From Acidithiobacillus montserratensis (lineage in GTDB: Bacteria; Pseudomonadota; Gammaproteobacteria; Acidithiobacillales; Acidithiobacillaceae): a DNA stretch of 47,311 bases. Below the pieces are notes generated by a model, which was not told the DNA's origin, did no database searches, and was given only the letters and a program-made list of their open reading frames with translations. Position numbers and translations under genes: made by a program. The stretch lies in NCBI RefSeq assembly GCF_018853465.1, contig NZ_JABBOU010000093.1:1-47311 (forward strand), written 5' to 3'. This document shows positions 17,790 to 25,652 of the stretch, piece after piece. The stretch's first letter is position 1; every line of letters begins with the position of its first letter.

Positions 17790-18580
17790 AAATTCAATAA
17801 CTCTGTTCATACCCGTGTGCGCGTTGCCAATGGTGGTTCGTACCCGTTTTCCTCCTTGCTGAACCAGTGTCACAAAAACACACTCCGTCCGGCCTCGATG
17901 ATGGGATTTCCGGGTGTTGGCCAGATCCTGTGCTTTGCTGAGTGGCCCGTTGTGGTTATTTTGCGCCTGGGCCAACAGCTCCGATATATCGGAACGATAG
18001 GCAATTTCCGCAACGACTTGAGCGCTGGTATCTTGGTGGTGAACCTTGACAGGTTGATCCTGCCAGTCCGTGGGGGGGTGACCTGCTCCTGCTCTTTTCG
18101 GTGCATCTGGTGCATGGGAACTGTGACGAAACTTGCGTCAATGATTTGTCCAGCCCGTGCCGCGTAGCTCGTTTCGCGCAAAAAGCCGTGAAAGGTGGTG
18201 AACAGTTGCTCCGTCAACTGGGCCTGCGCCAGAAATTTCCGAAACAGCCACAGGGTCGTGTGAGCCGGTACCGCTTCTTCCAGACTTATTCCCAGAAACC
18301 GCTGAAAACTGAGGCGATCCCAAATCTGGTATTCGGTTTGTTCGTCGCCGAGATTATGCAGTTGTTGCAGGATCATCATCTTGAAGAGCGGTATCCTGCC
18401 GTAGAGCTTTTCCCCTCCGGCCTCTTGGGCTTGGCCTTGGGCACGCTCTTTAAGAATGGGGCGGAAACGTTCCCTGGGAATGACCAGATCAAACAGCGAT
18501 AGTCCATCCCCCAGCAAGCCCAGATCCCGTAACCGACGATCTCTGGGGAATAACCCGCTTTGCCCTACTAAAACTTTCAT
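17790..18580 (-). pseudogene. IS5-family transposase relic, internally deleted and frameshifted
   Basis: The 5' part (MKVLVGQSGLFPRDRRLRDL ... LFKMMILQQLHNLGDEQTEY ... ISLEEAVPAHTTLWLFRKF ... GQIIDASFVTVP) is an IS5-group transposase N-terminus with the first catalytic Asp in IIDASF. After about 18060 the frame breaks. In another frame IAYRSDISELL, PLSKAQDLANTRKSHHRGRT and GGKRVRTTIG match the C-terminal end of such transposases. The segment with the second catalytic Asp is missing. I could not find clean terminal inverted repeats. It splits the glycan cluster, separating two glycosyltransferase genes. The 279 bases at 17511-17789 hold no recognisable gene. Confidence 0.75.
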
Positions 18581-18639
18581 AACCACTCACTCTGACTGAA
18601 CAACCCCGAATATTTTACTGGATATGGGGGGGAACATCT

Positions 18640-19518
18640 TCAATTTTCCCTCAGAATATGAAAAATACCAAGCCCCAGTATCTTGACGTTGTCATGCCTT
18701 TTGGATTCATATTTTTTTGTAACTCGTTGCTTAAAAAATATTTCATATTCATGTATTGCCATTTTAGCAAGTTCATTATCTTGCAAATTCATAAGGCGCC
18801 TTATCGCTTCTTTTTCACCGCATTCTCCAAAAAATTTTTTTGAAATTATTATGAAGTTTCTAAGACTAAAATATTGTTCTGGATATAAGATGTCATCCCT
18901 GTAGAACCGCCATCCAGTAAAATGGGTTATAGAAGCCTCTGGTTCATAAATTACTGAATAACCGTTCAACCATGCCTGCCATGATAGATCAACATCTTCC
19001 ATATATAAGAAATAGATGTCATCCATACCCCCGATTGATCGATAAAACTCGGCATCTATAAGGGAAAACGCACCGCTTGCCCAAGGCGTATGCAGAGTTA
19101 ATGGGTCATATTCTTTTGGATGCTCAAATGGCCACTGCCTACCTTCAACTATAGCTACACGACCATCTGTTTTTTCCATCCGCTTAATTAAAACATCAAT
19201 GGAATTAATATGTGGTATACAATCTGGATTAATTATCACAAAGTTATCCAGCGGGTTACCATATTTAAACATTAAGTTATGGTTGTGCGCAAACCCTGTA
19301 ACACTTGGTGATTCATTTTTAAGATCTACGATTTCCAATCCGAATCTTAACCCGGATTTAACTCTATCAGGGCTTGACGGATTATAATTAATAGTAATAA
19401 ATCTGATAGGCCTTTTTGTAGAACGTGAAAGCGCAGGAATTAAACATTCTTCTATATGACGAATGTGTGAGCTTCCATATACGCACTGTATTGTGACCGG
19501 ATCTGTAGCTGAACTCAT
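18640..19518 (-). CDS. GT2 family glycosyltransferase
   Basis: Predicted 292-residue transferase from the ATG at 19518; an in-frame GTG at 19533 would add five residues. It shows the rhamnosyltransferase/WbbL-like layout: FAHNHNLMFKYGNPLDNFVI, then INPDCIPH as the metal-binding segment, WASGAFSLIDAEFYRSIGGM, then FLYMEDVDLSWQAWLNGYSV with the ED catalytic region, and a late H-x-x-x-W. It would add one sugar to a lipid-linked glycan. The sequence is AT-rich relative to the flanking ABC transporter genes. Confidence 0.85.
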   Translation of the reverse strand: MSSATDPVTIQCVYGSSHIRHIEECLIPALSRSTKRPIRFITINYNPSSPDRVKSGLRFGLEIVDLKNESPSVTGFAHNHNLMFKYGNPLDNFVIINPDCIPHINSIDVLIKRMEKTDGRVAIVEGRQWPFEHPKEYDPLTLHTPWASGAFSLIDAEFYRSIGGMDDIYFLYMEDVDLSWQAWLNGYSVIYEPEASITHFTGWRFYRDDILYPEQYFSLRNFIIISKKFFGECGEKEAIRRLMNLQDNELAKMAIHEYEIFFKQRVTKKYESKRHDNVKILGLGIFHILREN

Positions 19519-19666
19519 ATCGTTTAGTTCCACATATTAAATGTGTAAGCTGGACCTGTCACACGGCCTTAATATACACCATGATTTTATTGAACAAGAA
19601 TCAGCCAAGGCAATAAAATATTTGTTAATCTCTTCTTTCTCACTATTTTCCTTCAAAATTCGGACG

Positions 19667-20554
19667 TTATCCTTTCGAATTATGTCGAAATACATTCATC
19701 CCCATATATGCAAGCTGTCGGTATCTTCTTATTTTCGTCAGTGCCAAGCGCATCGGATAGGTAGCTCGCCAGGATCGAGAATTGAACAAATCTAGAATTT
19801 CATTGCGTAGCGCTTCATTAGCAGTTTCTACTGAATTGAGTTCAGCTCGTAGCGCCTCATTGGCGGTTTCTACCGAATTGAGTTCAGCTCGTAGCGCCTC
19901 ATTGGCGGTTTCTACCTTATGCAAATTCGTATGCAAATTTTGAGAAGTCACCCGTCTAGAAGAAGTATCTAGCATCCAAGAGTAATCTAAGCGCTTTAAA
20001 TATTTTCCACACTTAATCCCATAAAAATATAGATCATGAGTCTCTTCACAAATAGAAAAAACATATTCTGAAAATATTTTATCAACATCAATTGCGGAAC
20101 GTATATCTGATTCCGTTATGTTCTTGTAATGATTACCCCATTCGTTATCAACCAATTGAAGTAACGGTGCGTCACTTGGTGTTGTACGAAGCGTTCCATG
20201 CTCCGGTCTTCCGGTTGTGGCGCATGTCAAAATAAAAAGACCGCCCGGCTTCAAAAGCTTCTCAATATTTTGCAGGGTGTTTATGTAAAACTTATCATGC
20301 TCAAGACACTCTGTTGAAACAATCACATCAAAAGTGGAAGGCGGGAGATTTAACAAATGCCCAGGGGTAATTATATCTACATTTCTACCGGCCGCGACAT
20401 CAACTCCAAGATAAAGAGAATCCTCAGAAAATAAAAATTGATTATTACCGTTTATGTCTAGAGATCCAATATCTAGGACCAATACCCCATTGAAATATTG
20501 TGGGAAATAATTTTTTACTGAGTGGCAAAAATTTGCTTGTTGGGTATGAGCCAT
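19667..20554 (-). CDS. Class I SAM methyltransferase with coiled-coil tail
   Basis: Predicted 295-residue protein. Residues about 20-150 form a SAM-binding Rossmann domain (GVLVLDIGSLDINGNNQFLF, FDVIVSTECLEH, LLKPGGLFILTCATTGRP). After about residue 210 come three 14-residue repeats with core VETANEALRAELNS, predicted coiled coil, then FNSRSWRATYPMR, a tail shared with the glycosyltransferase at 15810. A sugar or glycan-chain methylase is the likely role; terminal methylation with a coiled-coil ruler is a known way to set O-antigen chain length, but that use here is inference. Confidence 0.8.
   Translation of the reverse strand: MAHTQQANFCHSVKNYFPQYFNGVLVLDIGSLDINGNNQFLFSEDSLYLGVDVAAGRNVDIITPGHLLNLPPSTFDVIVSTECLEHDKFYINTLQNIEKLLKPGGLFILTCATTGRPEHGTLRTTPSDAPLLQLVDNEWGNHYKNITESDIRSAIDVDKIFSEYVFSICEETHDLYFYGIKCGKYLKRLDYSWMLDTSSRRVTSQNLHTNLHKVETANEALRAELNSVETANEALRAELNSVETANEALRNEILDLFNSRSWRATYPMRLALTKIRRYRQLAYMGMNVFRHNSKG
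19806..19916 (-). repeat. 42-bp tandem repeat inside the methyltransferase
   Basis: Two full copies and one partial copy with a 42-bp period start at 19806, 19848 and 19890. The second and third are identical over the shared length; the first has four differences. They encode the coiled-coil 14-mers, so a change in copy number would keep the frame and lengthen or shorten the coil. Confidence 0.9.
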
Positions 20555-20718
20555 ATTTCACTAAACTCCACTGATAGCCAAGCCTTAGATGGCAAGAAAT
20601 TTATTAACAATTTCGTTCTTGAAACTCATAAGTAACCTTTGGGATTATATTTCTGCCAGCGCCAGTAATCTTGACACACCGCAATCAACCTTTTTTTAGG
20701 CACAATGTGTTGCGCATC

Positions 20719-21438
20719 TTATTCCCAGGCTTCCCCAATACTTCCATTTTCTAACATAACTCCACGCTCTAGACGAATGAAATGGTCGCAAAATTTACTT
20801 ACCTGCTCCTGACTATGCGAAACCAGAATCAAAGACATCCCATTCTTCCGCATCTCGGCGATTTTATCCAGACACTTATCCTGAAACGCCTGATCGCCCA
20901 CCGCCAATATCTCATCAGCTAGCAGTATATCGGGTTGCAGGTTCACCGCAACCGCGAAGCCCAGACGCATCTGCATGCCGGAGGAGTAGTTTTTCAGGGG
21001 CGTATCAATAAAATGCTCCAGCTCCGAAAATTCGATGATGCTCTTGACGCGCTTCTTGACCTCTTTGTTGAGGAAGCCGTAAAGGCTGGCATTGAGGAAA
21101 ATATTCTCGTAGCCCGTCAGTTCGGGGTTGAAGCCTACGCCCAACTGAATCAATGGCGCTACTCGTCCGTTGGCAATGACTCGGCCTTTGCTGGGTTGCA
21201 AAATCCCGGCAATGATTTGTAGCAGGGTACTTTTGCCGGAACCGTTGTGCCCCAGCAAACCCAAGGCTTCCCCTTGTTCCAGGGTGAAGCTGACGTCATC
21301 CAGTGCCAGAAAATGCTCGCGTTTTTCCCGTTTGTTTTTATGAAACAGGCCCAGAAAGCGGGTTTTCAGACCCATGGCGCGGTTGTGGCGCAGGATGAAT
21401 TCCTTGCTGACGTGTTCGACAATAATGGCGGGGGGCAT
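20719..21438 (-). CDS. ABC transporter ATPase for polysaccharide export (Wzt/KpsT type)
   Basis: Predicted 239-residue ATPase. Walker A GHNGSGKST at residues 63-71, signature YSSGMQMRLGF, Walker B ILLADEILAVGD and switch His in LVSHS are all present. The ALDDVSFTLEQGEALGLLG start and GFNPELTGYENIFLN segment are typical for ATPases exporting lipid-linked glycans or teichoic acids. The C-terminal carbohydrate-binding domain of chain-length-sensing Wzt proteins is absent. Its ATG overlaps TGA of a 15-codon duplicate of the permease end, the trace of former direct coupling to the permease. Confidence 0.92.
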   Translation of the reverse strand: MPPAIIVEHVSKEFILRHNRAMGLKTRFLGLFHKNKREKREHFLALDDVSFTLEQGEALGLLGHNGSGKSTLLQIIAGILQPSKGRVIANGRVAPLIQLGVGFNPELTGYENIFLNASLYGFLNKEVKKRVKSIIEFSELEHFIDTPLKNYSSGMQMRLGFAVAVNLQPDILLADEILAVGDQAFQDKCLDKIAEMRKNGMSLILVSHSQEQVSKFCDHFIRLERGVMLENGSIGEAWE

Positions 21439-21479
21439 CAGAGGTCTTCCACCAGATGCCGGGCTTTGCGGCGGAACAG
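21434..21479. repeat. 46-bp direct repeat, copy 1 (duplicate of permease 3' end)
   Basis: Identical over 46 bp to 21853-21898. On the minus strand it encodes LFRRKARHLVEDL-stop, the last residues of the permease, with its TGA overlapping the ATPase ATG. The two copies bracket the DUF2442/DUF4160 cassette. Confidence 0.95.
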
Positions 21480-21507
21480 GGGCATGAGATTTACTGGATG
21501 GCTCATC

Positions 21508-21762
21508 TTAACGGAGAACCCATTCCCCATGGGCTTTGATGGCGTCATACATGGCATCAGGAGCTAAATCAACATCACCAGGCCATGTCAAGGCACCATG
21601 GTCTATTCGCACCCGGGCAAACATGTCGGGATCTTTTAATGGCGCAAAAACACCTGTCAGATGGCTTTGTTCAAACCGTACCTGTCCCTTGGTGCCATCC
21701 GCAAAGCGAACGCTGAGGGTTAATGGTGACTCTGTATGGACTTCTACGACATCCCATTCCAT
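21508..21762 (-). CDS. DUF2442 family protein
   Basis: Predicted 84-residue protein starting MEWDVVEVHTESPLTLSVRF then ADGTKGQVRFEQ, ending APDAMYDAIKAHGEWVL. This is the DUF2442 pattern, small proteins often encoded next to DUF4160 and suspected to form toxin-antitoxin-like pairs; activity is unproven. It sits inside an export operon, between permease and ATPase, on the same strand, bounded by a direct repeat, so it is a late insertion. A start of the matching DUF4160 gene lies directly upstream. Confidence 0.8.
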   Translation of the reverse strand: MEWDVVEVHTESPLTLSVRFADGTKGQVRFEQSHLTGVFAPLKDPDMFARVRIDHGALTWPGDVDLAPDAMYDAIKAHGEWVLR

Positions 21763-21771
21763 AGCTGTCTC

Positions 21772-21840
21772 CTACTGTAAAGATTCTATGGGCTTGTTGA
21801 TCAGTAGCCCGTAAAATGTGCTTATGGTTGGCATCTGCAT
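21772..21840 (-). pseudogene. DUF4160 N-terminal relic
   Basis: A 22-codon frame reads MQMPTISTFYGLLINKPIES and then stops. MPTISxFYGxxI is the invariant start of DUF4160 proteins (about 80-90 residues), which normally precede DUF2442. The rest is deleted, leaving DUF2442 without a full partner. Confidence 0.7.
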
Positions 21841-21852
21841 TCCTTGGACTGC

Positions 21853-21898
21853 GGCATCAGAGGTCTTCCACCAGATGCCGGGCTTTGCGGCGGAACAG
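21853..21898. repeat. 46-bp direct repeat, copy 2 (true permease 3' end)
   Basis: Identical to 21434-21479. It contains the C-terminal codons and stop of the intact permease gene. Confidence 0.95.
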
Positions 21899-22648
21899 AA
21901 TCATGCCCACTGTCACCGTGCCAATGGTCCAGGCACTGGCGATGAGCACATGATTCAGCGCGGGGAGGGTGCCCGCATATAGCAGGGCATGGAAGAGGTC
22001 CATGAACTGGGTCAGCGGATTCAAGGAGATGATCTCCCGGGTCGTGGGTTTGAGCACATGGATGTCATAGCCGATAGGCGTGAACCAGAATCCGAACATC
22101 AGGGCAATATCCACCAGATGCTTAAGGTCGCGCAATTCCACCTGCAGCACCGAAAAAGTCAGTACAATTCCCCAAATAAAGGCGATATACAGCCCCAAAG
22201 CCAGCGGGTAGAGCAGTAAACCCCAGTGGTAAATCCCACCCAGAAAGGGGTAGAGAATAACCAAAATGAAAATGGCAATGACCCATAAGGCGAGAGTGAA
22301 GAGCAGACTGGAGGTAGGCACCAGAATGCGCGGAAAGTAGATTTTCTGGATGAGTCCTGAGGCGCTGGTCAGGCTTTCACAACTCTGACTGACCGCCTGG
22401 GAAAACAGATTGTAGTGCAGGACGCCAATGACAAGATACAAGATGTAGTTGGGCAGGTCGCTGCGGAAGATGTGGGTAAAGACAAAATCATAAAGCAGGA
22501 TCAGGGCCAGCGGGTTGCCCAGGGACCAGAAAAATCCCAGCACCGCACCCTGGTAACGTACCTTGAGATCTTTGATGACCAGATTGCGCACCAGGTCGCG
22601 GTATTGCCAATAGGGGCGAAAAGTAGCGGCAATCGGGTTAGGCACCAA
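21857..22648 (-). CDS. ABC-2 type polysaccharide export permease (Wzm/KpsM type)
   Basis: Predicted 263-residue inner-membrane protein with about six membrane segments (for example YILYLVIGVLHYNLFSQAV, LLFTLALWVIAIFILVILYP, LYIAFIWGIVLTFSVLQVEL, HVLIASAWTIGTVTVGMILF). Motifs LVIKDLKVRYQGAVLGFFWS and FGFWFTPIGYDI are typical of O-antigen/teichoic acid exporters. It pairs with the ATPase at 20719 to move a lipid-linked glycan across the inner membrane. The start may be TTG at 22648 or GTG at 22645; there is no well-placed ATG. The operon is now interrupted by the DUF2442 cassette. Confidence 0.9.
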   Translation of the reverse strand: MVPNPIAATFRPYWQYRDLVRNLVIKDLKVRYQGAVLGFFWSLGNPLALILLYDFVFTHIFRSDLPNYILYLVIGVLHYNLFSQAVSQSCESLTSASGLIQKIYFPRILVPTSSLLFTLALWVIAIFILVILYPFLGGIYHWGLLLYPLALGLYIAFIWGIVLTFSVLQVELRDLKHLVDIALMFGFWFTPIGYDIHVLKPTTREIISLNPLTQFMDLFHALLYAGTLPALNHVLIASAWTIGTVTVGMILFRRKARHLVEDL

Positions 22649-22701
22649 GCATTCTCATATAAAAAAACGATGCGGAAACTTAGCGTTTATGGCCGGACAG
22701 G

Positions 22702-24771
22702 TCAAGAACCGGCCCGCACCGCAGCGTTGAGCATTGCGGCGATTTTGCCTCCCTGCCAGGTGAATTGGGCAGCGTGGGCGCGGCCTTGCTCGGCCAGTTT
22801 TCTGCATAAGGCGTCATCCTGCAACTGCAGTATCCCTTGGCGGATGGAGGCTTCATCCAGGGGGTCGCAATAAATGGCCGCATCGCCGCAAACTTCGGGC
22901 ATGGCGGTAACCTGGCTGACCAGTACGGGGCAGCCGCAGGCCATGGCTTCGATGGGGGGTAGGCCAAAGCCTTCGTAGAGGGAAGGGTAGAGCAGAGCCT
23001 GGGCGCCCTGGTAGAGGGCCGGGAGGAGCTCGTCGCGCAGGTAACCGGGCATCAGCACTTCGCCGCGCTGCATGAGGGTGTGGAGGATGGGGGCGAAGCG
23101 GCACTCCTGCCAGCCCATTTGCCCGACCATCACTAAAGGGTGTTGTCTTTTGATGTGGCTGGGTAGTCGGTCATAGGCGTGGAGCAGGCGTTCCACGTTT
23201 TTGCGCGGTTCCAGGGTGGAAAGAAACAGAAAGTAACGGCGGGTTTCTCCACCCAGTGCGGCCTGCAGGGCGCGTTGCTGTTCAGCGGTGCAGGGCTGGC
23301 GAAAGCGCTCGGCGATGCCGGGATAAATGACGCGGATACGCCCTGCCAGTTCAGGAAAATAGTGGAGCAATTCTTCTTTGCTGAATCGGGAGATGGTAAG
23401 GATGACGTTGCTTCTGGCCAGGGCCGGGCGCAGGTGTTTTTGCAGAAAGCGCACTCGTCCGGGGGGGTGCATTTCCGGGTGCCGTAGATGAGACAGGTCA
23501 TGCACGACCAGCACTGTGGGTCTTGCGGTTTTAGGGAGGATGTAATTGATGCCGAGGACCACGTCGGGGTGCCACTGCTGCGAAAGTTTTCGCAACTGCC
23601 ATTGTTGCAGGATTAACTGCAGGCTGCGGCCCATGGGTATCTTCTTTTTCCAGGTGCTGGCAAAGCGTTTGGGAATATGCAGGCCGGCCGGGGCGGGCAT
23701 GCTTGTGGACCAGCCGTGGGCGGTGAAATAGCTCAGACGGATTCTGGGGTTTTCAGCAAGGGCTGCGCAAAGCTGTTCAGCATAATGCCCGATCCCGGCG
23801 CGTTTGCCTTGCAAGGTATTCGCCTCGACGGCAATGCGTAATTGCTGGCGGCGCTCCTGGCGGGCTTCGGCTTCGGCGTAGTCGGTGCGTTCTCCACTAT
23901 AGTCCAGTCCCAGCCATGCCTGATGAATGGCCTGCCAGTTGGCGGGCTGGAAGCTGCAGAGGCGGCGGAATAGGCGTACGCTGGTCCCCAGTCCCCAGGC
24001 CAGGCCGGGATAACGTGCATAACGCTGCAGAAATGCTCCGGTGGAGCGGGTGACGTAGTAATCCTTGAGGGGGCTGGCGCGCCCCAGGCTGGATGAATGT
24101 TCGTGCCAGATCCGGGAATGGGCGGCTACGGCCAGTTTCCAGCCTCTTTGCCGCAGACGCAGGCAGAGGTCGGTGTCTTCCCAGTACATGAAAAACTGGT
24201 CTTCATCAAAAAGGCCCGCATCCTGCAGTGCCTGCCGACGGAGCAGCAGGCTGGCGCCGGTGATGTAGTCGAGCCTGGCGGGGTTTGGATGATGGAGATG
24301 GGTGGCCAGACCCGCCCAGAGCAGCACCCGGCCTCCGCCCCAGACCTCGACACTTTCCGGTTTGTGCAGGTCATAAATGACCGAACCGACCGCGCCGATC
24401 TGGAGGTCGCTATGTATTGTTTCCTGCAGGGTGTGCAGGGCGTGACGGTCGGCTATGGCGTCGTTATTGAGCAGCCAGAAGCTGTCCGCACCTGCTTCCA
24501 TGGCCCGCTGGATGCCGATATTGCAGCCCCCGCCGAAGCCGAAATTCTGACCACTACGCACCAGTGTGACGGGCAGCGGGGAGGTTTTGAGCATGTTTTC
24601 CAGCGCGGCGGCGCTGTTGTCCGTGGAACCGTTATCTATGACCCAGACATGCTCGGGGGGCTGGACCAGCTCTTCCAGGGATCTGAGGCAGCGACGGGTC
24701 TTGTCAAAGCTGTTCCAGTTGATGAGGATGATGTGGGTATGTATTGCTGGGTCCAAAGGGTTGCCGACCAT
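22702..24771 (-). CDS. Bifunctional glycosyltransferase (GT2 + GT4)
   Basis: Predicted 689-residue protein. Residues about 1-290 form a WbbL-like GT2 (HIILINWNSFDKTRRCLRSL, VWVIDNGSTDNS, FWLLNNDA, FDEDQFFMYWEDTDLCLRLR). Residues about 315-689 form a GT4 transferase (RIAVEANTLQGKRAGIGHYA, VLVVHDLSHLRHPEMHPPGR, YFLFLSTLEPRKNVERLLHA, LLYPSLYEGFGLPPIEAMAC with the E-x7-E donor-binding motif). It probably adds two successive sugars, rhamnose and mannose being common guesses for these subfamilies. It is the first gene of the leftward cluster. Confidence 0.9.
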   Translation of the reverse strand: MVGNPLDPAIHTHIILINWNSFDKTRRCLRSLEELVQPPEHVWVIDNGSTDNSAAALENMLKTSPLPVTLVRSGQNFGFGGGCNIGIQRAMEAGADSFWLLNNDAIADRHALHTLQETIHSDLQIGAVGSVIYDLHKPESVEVWGGGRVLLWAGLATHLHHPNPARLDYITGASLLLRRQALQDAGLFDEDQFFMYWEDTDLCLRLRQRGWKLAVAAHSRIWHEHSSSLGRASPLKDYYVTRSTGAFLQRYARYPGLAWGLGTSVRLFRRLCSFQPANWQAIHQAWLGLDYSGERTDYAEAEARQERRQQLRIAVEANTLQGKRAGIGHYAEQLCAALAENPRIRLSYFTAHGWSTSMPAPAGLHIPKRFASTWKKKIPMGRSLQLILQQWQLRKLSQQWHPDVVLGINYILPKTARPTVLVVHDLSHLRHPEMHPPGRVRFLQKHLRPALARSNVILTISRFSKEELLHYFPELAGRIRVIYPGIAERFRQPCTAEQQRALQAALGGETRRYFLFLSTLEPRKNVERLLHAYDRLPSHIKRQHPLVMVGQMGWQECRFAPILHTLMQRGEVLMPGYLRDELLPALYQGAQALLYPSLYEGFGLPPIEAMACGCPVLVSQVTAMPEVCGDAAIYCDPLDEASIRQGILQLQDDALCRKLAEQGRAHAAQFTWQGGKIAAMLNAAVRAGS

Positions 24772-24852
24772 CGAAAATGAATGGTCGGGATGATAACGGA
24801 ATTGCCAGGTACAGTCATTGTCGTCGGGAAAGTGACGCCGACAATTTCCTGC

Positions 24853-25105
24853 TCAAGATAGTTCCAGGCGGCGCTCGATGAGTCCTATGCGCGTAATGAT
24901 CTCATCAATACGCGTTTGTTACCGATAGGTGTCTTCTTGGGCACCGAACAACATCGCGACGCAAACCGACGATTTGTTCTTCCACGCGCCCTAAACGATG
25001 TTTGATATCGCTCAGTTCCGAGCGTGTTTCGCTACGAAATGCGGTGAGATCATTGCGTATGGCCCGCAGATGTTCTAGCACCAGGTTTTCGACGGTTTCT
25101 GTCAT
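24853..25105 (-). pseudogene. Small coiled-coil protein, frameshifted with in-frame stop
   Basis: Starts MTETVENLVLEHLRAIRNDL then TAFRSETRSELSDIKHRLGR, a heptad-rich helix. Near 24955 the frame shifts; the alternative frame reads GAQEDTYR, TAA, QTRIDEIITRIGLIERRLEL and stop. The end IxxRIxxIERRLEL fits small proteins of this type often found beside toxin or phage genes. Function is unknown. Two lesions suggest real decay. Its current frame ends at 24905 after 66 residues. Confidence 0.6.
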
Positions 25106-25244
25106 GTTACGGCTCCAAAAGTTACTTTATGAGCATAAATCAGTTTTGGAACAGAGAGGTCAAATATGCTTAAAGGCGAGTGCATCACATCCGGAAGGTT
25201 TAATCAAGCTAACCATGCGAAAACTGTTGGCTTGTACTGTGATT

Positions 25245-25291
25245 TGGCGTCCCCAGGGGGGTTCGAACCCCCGTTACCGCCGTGAAAGGGC
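25245..25291 (-). other. 3' fragment of tRNA-Glu(UUC), candidate attachment site
   Basis: On the minus strand the 47 bases run from the anticodon arm (CCCTTTCACGG with anticodon UUC) through the T arm (GGGGGTTCGAACCCCC) to an encoded CCA end, matching bacterial tRNA-Glu. Similarity stops exactly at GCCC, so the 5' half is missing. Integrating elements commonly use tRNA 3' halves as att sites. The orientation predicts the element lies to the right and the intact tRNA gene beyond its far end, outside the window. Confidence 0.8.
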
Positions 25292-25369
25292 AAGCTAGGG
25301 CATACCTCTAACATTATGAGTAAACATAGATTTATATATATCAATAAAAACAATATATTATGAGTCAGA

Positions 25370-25398
25370 GTTTACCTAGATTTAACCACGTTTACCTA
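25370..25398. repeat. Paired GTTTACCTA direct repeats near the att fragment
   Basis: GTTTACCTA occurs at 25370-25378 and 25390-25398, about two helical turns apart, in an AT-rich stretch 80-110 bp from the tRNA fragment. Integrase arm-type sites look like this, but no integrase is in the window to test it. Bases 25106-25652 contain no protein gene. Confidence 0.35.
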
Positions 25399-25444
25399 TC
25401 TGTCCTTTTCGCGCTGTCCCTAATTTGTCCCTCGATTCTCGTGT

Positions 25445-25460
25445 GTATGGTATACCATAC
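25445..25460. promoter_or_regulatory. 16-bp perfect palindrome, candidate operator
   Basis: GTATGGTATACCATAC is perfectly self-complementary and lies about 190 bp upstream of the replication-type operon. A repressor operator is the likeliest role. Confidence 0.45.
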
Positions 25461-25530
25461 CTCATGTATTTCAGTAGGATAGAATTGCTAAAAGCTTGCA
25501 TCTTTAGATGAATTAGCTAAGATATGTGCT

Positions 25531-25608
25531 GGGTGGCGACCAAGTCTTTGCAAGGACATGGTCCTCGCGGTCCAGTCTCTCTTACCGGCCACCCCGCCTA
25601 AGACAGGC
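25531..25608 (+). ncRNA. Structured leader RNA candidate
   Basis: Nested stems can form: GGGTGGC (25531-25537) with GCCACCC (25588-25594); directly stacked GACC (25538-25541) with GGTC (25569-25572); then 25550-25557 with 25561-25568 (one mismatch, loop ATG). A separate hairpin GCCT-AAGAC-AGGC follows at 25596-25608. It ends 45 bases before the first gene of the operon. It fits no RNA family I recognise; a leader controlling replication-gene expression or an antisense target are options. Confidence 0.4.
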
Positions 25609-25652
25609 GATAAAAGAGAGATAGGCGCCACAAAAAATGGAGAGACGCAGCC

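Noticed and set aside
24817..24845. Hairpin as a terminator before the glycan cluster
   Set aside because: The stem has a mismatch and only three T follow in the plus direction, with no gene that needs it.
25531..25595. A tRNA gene (7-bp terminal stem, 64 nt)
   Set aside because: There is no T arm with GGTTCGA, no anticodon arm of normal size, and the inner hairpin has a 3-base loop.
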